Positions 1-5,619 are shown, counted from the first letter of the stretch. The stretch: DNA of 5,619 nucleotides from Pseudomonadota bacterium (GCA_023423605.1 JAFAFF010000234.1:1-5619), one strand, 5' to 3'. Program-made: numbers and translations. The notes: generated by a model from the letters alone, not told the origin.

Positions 1-245
1 TCATGGGCCTGCGTATCCAGCCGTGCCGGCAACTGCACGCGCAGATCACCGGCAGCCTGCGCCTCGGCCAGATCCCCACGCTGGCACGCCGCGCCGGCAT
101 GCACCTGCGGCGATGGCACGTCGGCCACCTGGAAACGCCAGCCCAACCGCTCCAGCAGCCCCTGCCGGCACTCCGGTGCGGATGCGGCCATGCAGGGCCA
201 GCAGGCCAGCAACAGCGCAAGCAGTGGGACAGTCCCACGCATCAT
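1..245 (-). CDS. Partial exported protein of unknown function (N-terminal 81 residues)
   Basis: The reading frame stays open from the ATG at 245 to the left edge, so only the N-terminus is present. It begins MMRGTVPLLALLLACWPCMA. There is a short basic start, a hydrophobic core at about residues 6-14, and a likely signal peptidase I site after ASA at residues 21-23. An LLAC at residues 12-15 could instead be a weak lipobox, so secreted protein versus lipoprotein is undecided. The visible mature part has Cys26 and Cys54, which could form a disulfide. I do not recognise the family. The start lies 2 bp after the stop of the upstream lipoprotein gene (TGA-GG-ATG-ATG). The GAGG overlapping that stop touches the first ATG and is 3 nt from the second (242), so the second ATG may be the real start. 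The arrangement suggests translational coupling and a shared envelope role. Confidence 0.72.
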   Translation of the reverse strand, partial: MMRGTVPLLALLLACWPCMAASAPECRQGLLERLGWRFQVADVPSPQVHAGAACQRGDLAEAQAAGDLRVQLPARLDTQAH

Positions 246-247
246 CC

Positions 248-826
248 TCAGCGTGATCCGCTGTCCACCGTCTCGTTGTCGACAGGCTGGCCAGCATCGT
301 CCGCCGCCGGCGTCGTCACCGGCAGGTACTGCTGCAGGCGCTGGAAGAAGCGGCCATAGAATTCCTTGTCCTGCACGGTGCTGCTGGCCACCTTCACCAG
401 CGAATCGTCATTGCTGCCGAAGGGCAGCGATACCGAGCCCAGGGCCCCCACGCCGACACTCGCCGACGTCGGACTCTTCTTCAGCGCATAACGGTCCTGC
501 ACCGCGCTGACGAACACCAGCGCCTTGTCGCCGCGCGGCGCACAGGAAATGCGTAGCACCAGCTGCTCGTGGTCATCATCGCGCGGCTGGAAATTCTTGT
601 TGCCCTCCACCGCGCTGCCATCCGCGCGTGCGATGGCATAGCCCTGGCTGAGCAGAGTACGGCGCGCCGCTTCGCAGGCATCGGCGGCACTGCCATCCAC
701 GGTGCGCGAATACATGTCGCCGGAATCGAACGATTCGCGCAGCAGCGTATTGTCTGCCGCGCGGCCACCACAGGCGCTGAGCAGCAGGGCCGCAAGACTG
801 GCCACCAGCAGGTTACGAGGCCGCAT
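248..826 (-). CDS. Small envelope lipoprotein, DUF2242-like
   Basis: This encodes a 192-residue predicted lipoprotein. It starts MRPRNLLVASLAALLLSACG, with a basic N-terminus, a hydrophobic core and an LSAC lipobox. Cys19 would be the lipidated residue, and the +2 residue is Gly, which favours outer-membrane sorting if Lol rules apply. The mature part has ESFDSGDMYSRT at about 31-42, two cysteines (51 and 95) that could pair, and a Gly/Ser-rich segment at 121-138 ending SLPFGS. This layout resembles the uncharacterised DUF2242 family; I base that on motif memory, not a search. The start at 826 is chosen over an in-frame ATG at 859 because a GGAG lies 5 nt upstream and the signal peptide begins there directly. 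The gene follows prc by 132 bp and is nearly fused to the next exported-protein gene. Its biochemical function is unknown. Confidence 0.85.
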   Translation of the reverse strand: MRPRNLLVASLAALLLSACGGRAADNTLLRESFDSGDMYSRTVDGSAADACEAARRTLLSQGYAIARADGSAVEGNKNFQPRDDDHEQLVLRISCAPRGDKALVFVSAVQDRYALKKSPTSASVGVGALGSVSLPFGSNDDSLVKVASSTVQDKEFYGRFFQRLQQYLPVTTPAADDAGQPVDNETVDSGSR

Positions 827-831
827 GGAAA

Positions 832-835
832 CTCC
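832..835 (-). promoter_or_regulatory. Ribosome binding site deciding the lipoprotein start
   Basis: GGAG on the minus strand, within GCGGAG, lies 5 nt before the ATG at 826. The in-frame ATG 33 nt further upstream would place 11 extra residues (MLCWTEPCGVS) ahead of the signal peptide, so the downstream ATG is preferred. Confidence 0.6.
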
Positions 836-925
836 GCAAGGTTCGGTCCAGCACAGCATAGCGGGCCAGGTGTCGACCCCGGGTCATGGCGCGGCGGCAC
901 GTTCAGCCAGCCACCACACCCCGGA

Positions 926-946
926 GTGCCGGCCAGCAGCCGGCAC
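926..946. repeat. GC-rich palindrome, possibly a degenerate REP/SMAG-type element
   Basis: A perfect 8-bp stem, GTGCCGGC with GCCGGCAC, encloses the 5-nt loop CAGCA. It lies between prc, 12 nt past its stop codon, and the lipoprotein gene. On the plus strand the stem is preceded by GGAG, overlapping its first base. Stenotrophomonas genomes carry many short intergenic palindromes of similar composition tagged with GTAG (SMAG elements), so this may be a member with one substitution in the tag. No T-run follows on the minus strand, so it is not a standard intrinsic terminator. It could still stabilise or end the prc transcript. Confidence 0.5.
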
Positions 947-958
947 CCGCCAGGTCTC

Positions 959-3136
959 TCAGTCCGCCCAGCGCCCCGCCCCGGTGGACTGCGGCAGCAC
1001 CTGGGCCGACAGCGGCCTGTCCACTTCCAGCAGGTTCACCGCATCGGCCAGGATCGCCGCCGACTCGCGCAGCAGAGGGTCCGGACGCTTCTCGGCGGCC
1101 TTTTCGCGGGCGGCATCCTTGACGATGTCGCGCTCGTTGCCGGTCAGGCCGTCATCGTTGCTGTCGTCGGCCAGCGGGTCCAGGTCCAGCCCCAGTTCCT
1201 TGCGGATGGCCTGGCGTTCCTTGCGCTGGTTTTCCTGGCGCTCGCGCTCGGTGCGGCGCTCGGTTTCGTTCAACGAGATGTACTTCTTCGCCTTCTCGGC
1301 ACGGAACTGCTCGACGTCCTCGTTCCACCACACGAATTCCTTGTCGGTGGCGATGCGCGCTTCATGCCGGGCTTCCAGCTTCGGCAGCAACGGCGCGAAG
1401 TTGCCGTACTGGGTATGCGGCACGGCGGCGATACGGGTCCACGGCAGGGCGTTGTCGTAGGTGCTTTCGCCGAACTCAGTGGCATCCACGCTGGCCGGGA
1501 ATGCCAGGTCCGGCACCACACCCTTGTGCTGGGTGCTGCTGCCACTGACCCGGAAGAACTGCGCGATGGTCAGCTTCACCTGGCCGAAGCGCTGCTTTTC
1601 GCCGCTCGGCCAACGGTCCAGATCCACGATGTTCTGCACCGTGCCCTTGCCGAAGGTGGTTTCGCCGATCACCAGGCCACGGCCGTAATCCTGGATGGCA
1701 CCGGCGAAGATCTCCGAAGCCGATGCCGAACCACGATTGATCAGCACGGCCAGCGGGCCATCCCAGGCCACTGCTTCGCTGCGGTCACTGTTGACCGTCA
1801 CCCGGCCACCGGATTCGCGCACCTGCACCACCGGCCCCTGCTCGATGAACAGACCGGTCAGCTCGATGGCCTCATCCAGCGAACCACCGCCGTTGTTGCG
1901 CAGGTCCAGCACCACGCCGTCCAGCTTGTCGTTCTTGAAGCCGGCCAGCAGCTTGGCCACGTCACGCGTCGCCGATGCATAGTCGCTGGCGTTGCGGCGA
2001 CGGCCCTCGAAATCCTGGTAGAACGTCGGCAGCTTGATCACCCCGACCTTGCGCTCGGGCTCGCCGTCCTTGCCGGGCAGCGTCAGCGTTTCGCCCTTGG
2101 CGGCCTGTTCGGCCAAGCGGACCTTCTGGCGGGTCAGCACCAGCGTGTGCGGTTTGCCATCCACGCCTTCCTCGGCCGGAATGAATTCCAGCCGCACCTG
2201 GGTGTCCTTGTTGCCACGGATCTTGGCCACCACGTCATCGATACGCCAGCCGATCACATCCTCGATGGGGCCGGACTTGCCCTGCCCCACGCCGACGATG
2301 CGATCGCCCGGCTTCAGGGTGCCGTTGACCGCCGCCGGACCACCGGCAATGATCTCGCGGATCACCACCATGTCGTCCTGGCGCTGCAGCTGCGCGCCGA
2401 TGCCTTCCAGCGACAGCGACATCGCCTGGTTGAAGTTTTCCGCCGTGCGCGGCGTGAAATAGTCAGTGTGCGGATCCACCGCGCTGGTGTAGGCGTTGAG
2501 GAAGAACTGGAACACGTCCTCGCCCTTCAACTCGTTGACCGATTTCTCCAGCGTGGAATAACGCTTGTCCAGGGTCTTGCGGATGTCATCGGGCTTCTTG
2601 CCGGCCAGCTTCAGGCGCAGCCAGTCGTTCTTGACCGATTTGCGCCACAGCTCGTCCAGCTCGGCATCGCTGGCGGCCCACGGCACATCCTTGCGGTCGT
2701 ATTCGAACTTCTCGTCGCTGCTGAAATCCGGTTCGCGCTTCAGCAGCCCGCGTGCATAGCCCACCCGCTGCGCCACGCGCTGCTTGTAGACCGCGAACAC
2801 CTGGAACGCCGGCTCCAGTTCGCCGCCGCGGATGGCAGTGGAGATGCTGGCCTCGAAGGGCGCGAAGCGGGCCACATCGGCCTGGGTGAAGAACTGCTTG
2901 CCGCTGTCCAGCGTTTCCAGATAGCGCTTGAAGACGTCCTTGGAAGTGGCTTCATCCAGCGCCCGTGGCCGGTAGGCATACCGGCTGTCGGAAAGCAGCC
3001 CATAGACCAGCTTGGAGGTGGTCACCTGATCGGGCGTGGCCGCCGCGGGCAAGGCAGGCGAATCTGCCTGGGCGGCCAACGCAAGCGGAGCGCTGAGCGC
3101 CAGGGCCATCAGGAATGCGGGGGCTTTGAATTTCAT
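959..3136 (-). CDS. prc: Periplasmic tail-specific (C-terminal processing) protease Prc, peptidase family S41
   Basis: This is a complete 725-residue Prc/Tsp; the E. coli protein has 682. Prc cleaves periplasmic proteins after recognising nonpolar C-termini; in E. coli it works with the adaptor NlpI, which is not in this window. Visible in order: a signal peptide (1 to about 24, ending LALAAQA); an N-terminal helical domain to about 230 containing VDPHTDYFTPR (220-230); a PDZ region at about 240-335 with LEGIGAQL at 243-250 as the carboxylate-binding loop; and the S41 core with LDLRNNGGGSLDEA at 410-423. The catalytic Ser472 lies in SASASEIFAGA and Lys497 in TFGKGTVQ; their 25-residue spacing matches the known Ser-Lys dyad. 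A charged helical C-terminal region follows at about 600-685. It includes an Asp-rich stretch (651-670) that I do not recall in E. coli Prc. The ATG has only a weak ribosome site but sits exactly at the signal peptide. A 457-bp repeat-rich gap separates it from lipA, so it probably has its own promoter. Confidence 0.96.
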   Translation of the reverse strand: MKFKAPAFLMALALSAPLALAAQADSPALPAAATPDQVTTSKLVYGLLSDSRYAYRPRALDEATSKDVFKRYLETLDSGKQFFTQADVARFAPFEASISTAIRGGELEPAFQVFAVYKQRVAQRVGYARGLLKREPDFSSDEKFEYDRKDVPWAASDAELDELWRKSVKNDWLRLKLAGKKPDDIRKTLDKRYSTLEKSVNELKGEDVFQFFLNAYTSAVDPHTDYFTPRTAENFNQAMSLSLEGIGAQLQRQDDMVVIREIIAGGPAAVNGTLKPGDRIVGVGQGKSGPIEDVIGWRIDDVVAKIRGNKDTQVRLEFIPAEEGVDGKPHTLVLTRQKVRLAEQAAKGETLTLPGKDGEPERKVGVIKLPTFYQDFEGRRRNASDYASATRDVAKLLAGFKNDKLDGVVLDLRNNGGGSLDEAIELTGLFIEQGPVVQVRESGGRVTVNSDRSEAVAWDGPLAVLINRGSASASEIFAGAIQDYGRGLVIGETTFGKGTVQNIVDLDRWPSGEKQRFGQVKLTIAQFFRVSGSSTQHKGVVPDLAFPASVDATEFGESTYDNALPWTRIAAVPHTQYGNFAPLLPKLEARHEARIATDKEFVWWNEDVEQFRAEKAKKYISLNETERRTERERQENQRKERQAIRKELGLDLDPLADDSNDDGLTGNERDIVKDAAREKAAEKRPDPLLRESAAILADAVNLLEVDRPLSAQVLPQSTGAGRWAD

Positions 3137-3155
3137 GGACTTGCTCGGGGGACCT

Positions 3156-3206
3156 TGCCGAAAGTGAGACTGCGCGAGGGTTGGACCCCACGACAGTGCC
3201 GAAAGT
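3156..3206. repeat. Pair of 10-bp direct repeats upstream of prc
   Basis: TGCCGAAAGT occurs at 3156-3165 and again at 3197-3206, a start-to-start spacing of 41 bp or close to four helical turns. Both copies lie within 75 bp upstream of the prc start. They could be a paired regulator site or a chance repeat; I recognise no matching operator. Confidence 0.35.
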
Positions 3207-3213
3207 TGCAGGC

Positions 3214-3226
3214 GTTGTCACCCACC
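3214..3226. repeat. Detached half-arm of the intergenic hairpin family
   Basis: GTTGTCACCCACC is identical to the right arm and flank of the two complete hairpins at 3420-3432 and 3564-3576. The matching left arm is absent here, so this looks like a relic or half-site. It lies 78 bp upstream of the prc start. Confidence 0.55.
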
Positions 3227-3313
3227 CCTTCGGAACGCGCATTTCCAGCGTAAACGTCGGCCTGTAGCAAATTGTGAATGTGCGGCGGCAAAGCCGATGG
3301 ACGCGGTCCTGAT

Positions 3314-3367
3314 GACGAAGCCCCGGTGGATGATGAAGTCCCGGTGGGTGACGAAGTCCCGGTGGGT
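3314..3367. repeat. Three tandem 18-bp repeats
   Basis: There are three head-to-tail units of GACGAAGTCCCGGTGGGT at 3314-3331, 3332-3349 and 3350-3367. Units 2 and 3 differ at one base, and units 1 and 2 at three. A single 17-bp version (3495-3511), preceded by part of another, occurs in the second copy of the larger duplication. The unequal numbers suggest replication slippage. The array runs directly into the first hairpin. Confidence 0.8.
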
Positions 3368-3386
3368 GACGACCGTTGGTCGTCAC
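3366..3386. repeat. Hairpin A1 of repeat copy 1
   Basis: A perfect 9-bp stem, GTGACGACC with GGTCGTCAC, has the 3-nt loop GTT. Compared with the reverse complement of hairpin B1, it differs only by one G-C pair replacing an A-T pair, so the stem is conserved through a two-base compensatory change. Confidence 0.85.
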
Positions 3387-3405
3387 ACCCCTGCGCTGGG
3401 TTCCT

Positions 3406-3428
3406 GGTGACAACCAACGGTTGTCACC
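3406..3428. repeat. Hairpin B1 of repeat copy 1
   Basis: A perfect 10-bp stem, GGTGACAACC with GGTTGTCACC, has the loop AAC. The loop is the reverse complement of the GTT loop in hairpin A1, showing that A and B are inverted relatives. Confidence 0.85.
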
Positions 3429-3509
3429 CACCACAGCAAGGGGCAACAGACCTCGCCCGGCACGGCCGCACTCCCGATATCCCGACCGGTGGGTGATGAA
3501 ATCCCGGTG

Positions 3510-3530
3510 GTGACGACCGCTGGTCGTCAC
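3510..3530. repeat. Hairpin A2 of repeat copy 2
   Basis: It has the same 9-bp stem as hairpin A1, GTGACGACC with GGTCGTCAC, but the loop is GCT instead of GTT. The stem is unchanged while the loop varies, as expected if base-pairing or palindromic symmetry matters. Confidence 0.85.
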
Positions 3531-3548
3531 GCTCCTGCCCTGGCTTCC

Positions 3549-3573
3549 GGGTGACAACCAACGGTTGTCACCC
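3549..3573 (-). terminator. Hairpin B2 just downstream of lipA, possible 3' end of the lip operon
   Basis: A perfect 11-bp stem, GGGTGACAACC with GGTTGTCACCC, has the loop AAC. It begins 20 nt past the lipA stop codon on the transcribed strand. The position fits a terminator or mRNA 3'-end stabiliser, but the next bases in the transcript are GGAAGCCAGG with no U-tract. A classical rho-independent terminator is therefore not supported. It is also part of the repeat family described nearby. Confidence 0.35.
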
Positions 3574-3593
3574 ACCGCAGCGGCACAAGCGGG

Positions 3594-4607
3594 TCAGGCG
3601 ACGCCGGCGCCCTTGGCCTGCACGTCGGCGTGGTACGACGAACGCACCATCGGGCCGGAGGCCACGTGGCTGAAACCCAGCTCGTAGCCATAGTCTTCCA
3701 GCGCCTTGTAGTCCTCGGGCGTCCAGTACTTCAGCACCGGATGGTGATGCGCGGTCGGCTGCAGGTACTGGCCGATGGTGATCATGTCCACGTCGTGCGC
3801 GCGCAGGTCGCGCATGGTGGCCTTGATCTGCTCGAACTCCTCGCCCAGACCCAGCATGATGCCGCTCTTGGTCGGCACCTCCGGGTGCTGCGCCTTGAAG
3901 TTCTTCAGCAGCGTCAGCGACCACTGGTAATCCGCACCCGGACGCACGTTGCGGTACAGGTCCGGCACGGTTTCGATGTTGTGGTTGAACACATCCGGCG
4001 GGTTCTTCGCCAGGATCTCCAGCGCACGCTCCATGCGGCCCTTGCCACGGAAATCCGGAGTCAGCACTTCGATGCGGGTGCCCGGTGACTTTTCGCGGAT
4101 GGCGGTGATGCAGTCCACGAAGTGCTGGGCACCACCGTCGCGCAGATCGTCGCGGTCAACGCTGGTCACCACCACGTACTTCAGGCCCATGTCGGCCACG
4201 GTCTGGCCCAGGCTGGCCGGTTCATTGGCATCGGGCGGCTTCGGACGGCCATGGGCCACGTCGCAGAACGAACAGCGGCGCGTGCAGACTTCGCCCAGGA
4301 TCATGAAGGTTGCCGTGCCATGGCCGAAACATTCGTGGATGTTCGGGCAGCTGGCTTCCTCGCACACCGTCACCAGGCGGTTCTCGCGCAGCTTCGCCTT
4401 GAGCTGCTGCACGGCGTTGCCCGAAGGAATGCGCACGCGGATCCACGAGGGTTTGCGCAGCACCGGCGCATCGGCGAACTGTACCGGCGAACGGTTGATC
4501 TTGTCCCCACCCAGCTGTTTGACACCGGCCTGCAGCGGCGCGGCGGCGGGAGCGGGCTCGCCCTGCAGCATCTGCAGGGGAATGGTGCGGGCGGTCTGTT
4601 GGGTCAT
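3594..4607 (-). CDS. lipA: Lipoyl synthase, radical SAM enzyme
   Basis: This is a complete 337-residue LipA (E. coli 321). It inserts two sulfur atoms at C6 and C8 of octanoyl groups bound to lipoyl domains of 2-oxoacid dehydrogenases and the glycine cleavage H protein, using S-adenosylmethionine, in the cytoplasm. The auxiliary, sacrificial 4Fe-4S cluster ligands are Cys82, Cys87 and Cys93 in [14 protein letters not shown], with Ser324 of the C-terminal RSSYHAD as the fourth. The radical-SAM cluster ligands are Cys108, Cys112 and Cys115 in CTRRCSFC. Other family segments are [14 protein letters not shown] (148-160) and [10 protein letters not shown] (247-256). The first ~45 residues are a loosely conserved extension. 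The start is supported by GGAAG 4 nt before the ATG. It follows lipB by 42 bp in the same direction and completes the two-step lipoylation route. Confidence 0.98.
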   Translation of the reverse strand: MTQQTARTIPLQMLQGEPAPAAAPLQAGVKQLGGDKINRSPVQFADAPVLRKPSWIRVRIPSGNAVQQLKAKLRENRLVTVCEEASCPNIHECFGHGTATFMILGEVCTRRCSFCDVAHGRPKPPDANEPASLGQTVADMGLKYVVVTSVDRDDLRDGGAQHFVDCITAIREKSPGTRIEVLTPDFRGKGRMERALEILAKNPPDVFNHNIETVPDLYRNVRPGADYQWSLTLLKNFKAQHPEVPTKSGIMLGLGEEFEQIKATMRDLRAHDVDMITIGQYLQPTAHHHPVLKYWTPEDYKALEDYGYELGFSHVASGPMVRSSYHADVQAKGAGVA

Positions 4608-4649
4608 GGGGCTTCCGGCGGCAACACAGCCGCGTGGTATCGGTTCAAA

Positions 4650-5366
4650 TCAGGCGGACAGGCAATCAAGCACCGCAGGCGGTTCCGGCGATGGCTGCAA
4701 CAGCAGCCCGAACTGACGGGCCAACTGCTCCAGCAACACGGGCTTGACGGCGTCCATCCCGGACGCACCGCCCAAGTCTACCATCGCGGTCACCTGCAGC
4801 CCCTGGTAACCACAGGGGTTGATGCGATGGAAGGGTTCCAGGTCCATCGCCACGTTGAAGGCCAGGCCGTGGAACGTACAGCCACGACGTACGCGGATGC
4901 CGAGCGCGGCCACCTTCGCACCGGCCACGTACACGCCGGGCGCGCCGTCCTTGCGTTCGGCGCCGATGTTCCACTCGGCCAGCGTGTCGATGATGGCCTG
5001 CTCGATGCGGCACACGTAATCGCGCACGCCGATGCCCAGCCGCGGCAGGCGCAGCAGCGGATACACCACGATCTGCCCCGGACCGTGATAGGTCACCTGG
5101 CCGCCGCGGTCCACCTGCACCACCGGAATATCGCCGGGTGCCAGCACGTGTTCCGGCTTGCCCGCCTGGCCCAGGGTGAACACCGGATCGTGTTCGACCA
5201 CCCACAGCTCATCGGGAGTATCGTCATCACGCTGGTCGGTGAAACGCTGCATGGCGCGCCACACCGGCTCATACGCCTGGCGTCCCAGATCACGCACCAC
5301 GGCCACGCGCGGCTGGCGCTGTTCCGGGGCTTCTGCTGCCTGGCCGTTGCCGGTTACAGCGTCCAC
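4650..5366 (-). CDS. lipB: Octanoyl-[acyl carrier protein]:protein N-octanoyltransferase
   Basis: LipB transfers octanoate from acyl carrier protein to lysines of lipoyl domains, making the substrate for LipA. The family motifs are present: [12 protein letters not shown] (87-98), [11 protein letters not shown] (149-159), HGLAFNV (166-172) and [12 protein letters not shown] (182-193). The catalytic pair is expected to be Cys185 and Lys151. At 238 residues it is longer than E. coli LipB (213), mainly through about 20 extra N-terminal residues before [12 protein letters not shown], where family similarity begins. The GTG start at 5366 is chosen because GGAAG lies 4 nt upstream. In-frame GTG codons at 5306, 5300 and 5297 would give a protein nearer the usual length but have poorer ribosome sites. 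The start overlaps the end of the DUF493 gene by 13 bp, so translational coupling is likely. Confidence 0.97.
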   Translation of the reverse strand: MDAVTGNGQAAEAPEQRQPRVAVVRDLGRQAYEPVWRAMQRFTDQRDDDTPDELWVVEHDPVFTLGQAGKPEHVLAPGDIPVVQVDRGGQVTYHGPGQIVVYPLLRLPRLGIGVRDYVCRIEQAIIDTLAEWNIGAERKDGAPGVYVAGAKVAALGIRVRRGCTFHGLAFNVAMDLEPFHRINPCGYQGLQVTAMVDLGGASGMDAVKPVLLEQLARQFGLLLQPSPEPPAVLDCLSA

Positions 5367-5619
5367 TTCACTTCCGGATGCTCGCGCAGCAACTGGTGGG
5401 CCAGGTCGTACTGCGCACGGTCCTTCGCGGTGAAGGCCAGGCGCACCGAAACATATTTGCCGTTGGACGAATGCTTCCAGCTGATCTGTTCATGCTGCAC
5501 GGCGATGCCGGCGGCCTGCAGCAGGGTGGGCAGTTCGTGTTCCAGCCCGGAATCCGCCGCGCCCATGGCGCTGAGTTCGAACTCACCGGGAAACTGGAAG
5601 CCGTGTTCGGGATTGTCGG
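5354..5619 (-). CDS. ybeD: DUF493 / YbeD family protein, 5' end outside the window
   Basis: The frame is open to the right edge and ends at the TAA at 5354-5356. The visible 87 residues run from [19 protein letters not shown] to the C-terminus [10 protein letters not shown]. The [13 protein letters not shown] segment aligns with the LEFPTPF...VMG start of E. coli YbeD, so the methionine at 5566 is internal and the true start lies just beyond the edge. YbeD is a small protein with an ACT-like fold whose cellular role is not established; a regulatory function has been suggested from structure. E. coli also keeps it next to lipB, which supports the identification and hints at a link to lipoylation. 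Only a few N-terminal residues should be missing. Confidence 0.9.
   Translation of the reverse strand, partial: DNPEHGFQFPGEFELSAMGAADSGLEHELPTLLQAAGIAVQHEQISWKHSSNGKYVSVRLAFTAKDRAQYDLAHQLLREHPEVKWTL
5371..5375 (-). promoter_or_regulatory. Ribosome binding site of lipB inside the DUF493 gene
   Basis: GGAAG on the minus strand lies 4 nt before the lipB GTG, embedded in the last codons of the DUF493 gene. It is the main reason for preferring the 5366 start and indicates coupled translation of the two genes. Confidence 0.6.

Larger units (their letters stand above)
3341..3432. repeat. Repeat island, direct repeat copy 1
   Basis: This block aligns with 3486-3576 at about 90% identity. I count 82 identical positions in 91 aligned columns, with eight substitutions and one 1-bp gap. 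It carries two hairpins, one at each end, in inverted orientation to each other. The outer ends pair as a larger inverted repeat: 3361-3379 against 3414-3432 match at 18 of 19 positions. The layout resembles a REP doublet (BIME-like unit). No transposase gene or target duplication is visible. Confidence 0.8.
3486..3576. repeat. Repeat island, direct repeat copy 2
   Basis: This is the second copy of the 3341-3432 unit, offset by about 145 bp. The 26 nt covering hairpin B and its flank (3550-3575) are identical to copy 1, while the middle has diverged more. It lies immediately downstream of lipA, ending 17 bp after that gene's stop codon. The 53 bp between the copies (3433-3485) show no related structure. 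Confidence 0.8.

Noticed and set aside
855..860. A TATGCT resembling a -10 box upstream of the lipoprotein gene on the minus strand.
   Set aside because: No -35-like hexamer lies at a suitable distance; the nearest, TCGACA, is only 10 bp away. One partial match in GC-rich DNA is not enough to call a promoter.
569..3253. An 894-codon open frame on the plus strand, antisense to prc and the start of the lipoprotein gene.
   Set aside because: It mirrors the real prc coding sequence, as expected where third positions are nearly all G or C. Its translation is low-complexity and rich in Leu, Arg, Gln, His and Gly with no recognisable domain, while the opposite strand encodes an intact protease.
3260..3295. 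An AT-richer pocket upstream of prc, with TTGCCG and TGCTAC about 16 bp apart on the minus strand, as a prc promoter.
   Set aside because: The match to the consensus is poor, especially at the -10 position. The prc promoter probably lies somewhere in 3140-3300, but I cannot place it.
3278..3496. A 72-codon plus-strand frame with an Asp/Val/Pro repeat.
   Set aside because: Its periodicity comes from the 18-bp tandem DNA repeats, it has no convincing ribosome site, and nothing in it resembles a known protein.
2952..3575. A 207-codon minus-strand frame that reads through the repeat island and into the prc start, giving the peptide GDNRWLSPG twice.
   Set aside because: The repeated peptide is simply the DNA duplication translated. 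The frame overlaps the prc N-terminus by 185 bp in another phase, and a 1-bp gap between the two copies breaks the shared frame.
3314..3576. A possible CRISPR array.
   Set aside because: The tandem units are contiguous with no spacers, and the larger repeats occur only twice with internal hairpins. No cas genes are present.
4608..4649. A possible regulatory element or promoter between lipB and lipA.
   Set aside because: The 42-bp gap holds only the lipA ribosome site. I see no hairpin, promoter or operator, so lipA is most simply read from the same transcript as lipB.
3949..4716. A 255-codon plus-strand frame opposite lipA.
   Set aside because: It is the complement of the lipA coding region, is rich in Ser and Arg, has no domain signals, and runs across the lipA-lipB junction.

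Overview
The window looks like chromosome from a gamma-proteobacterium of the Xanthomonadaceae, most likely Stenotrophomonas. The support is very high GC with strong third-position GC bias, the order DUF493-lipB-lipA followed by prc, and GC-rich intergenic palindromes of the kind common in that genus. The assignment comes from sequence character and gene order, not from a search. All credible genes lie on the minus strand and are transcribed from right to left.

Reading in the direction of transcription, the right end (5619 to 3594) is the protein-lipoylation cluster. It holds a 5'-truncated DUF493/YbeD-family gene, lipB (octanoyl transfer from acyl carrier protein to lipoyl domains) and lipA (radical-SAM sulfur insertion that turns octanoyl into lipoyl). 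The DUF493 gene and lipB overlap by 13 bp, and lipB and lipA are 42 bp apart, so this looks like one operon. Both enzymes keep their expected catalytic and cluster-binding residues.

The 457 bp between lipA and the next gene (3137-3593) hold no convincing gene. They hold the least ordinary structure in the window: a repeat island with a ~91-bp direct duplication (about 90% identical), four near-perfect hairpins in two mutually inverted types, an 18-bp tandem triplication, and a detached 13-nt half-arm nearer prc. The two hairpin types differ by a paired, compensatory change that keeps the stem.

The left half (3136 to 1) encodes cell-envelope proteins. These are a complete periplasmic tail-specific protease (Prc/Tsp, S41 family, Ser-Lys dyad intact), a small DUF2242-type lipoprotein, and the start of an exported protein of unknown function that runs off the left edge. 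The last two are separated by only 2 bp and are probably translationally coupled. A GC-rich palindrome, probably REP-like, sits between prc and the lipoprotein gene. The lipoylation and envelope groups appear to be separate units parted by the repeat island. No new enzymatic system is evident; the repeat island is the best candidate for something not well described.
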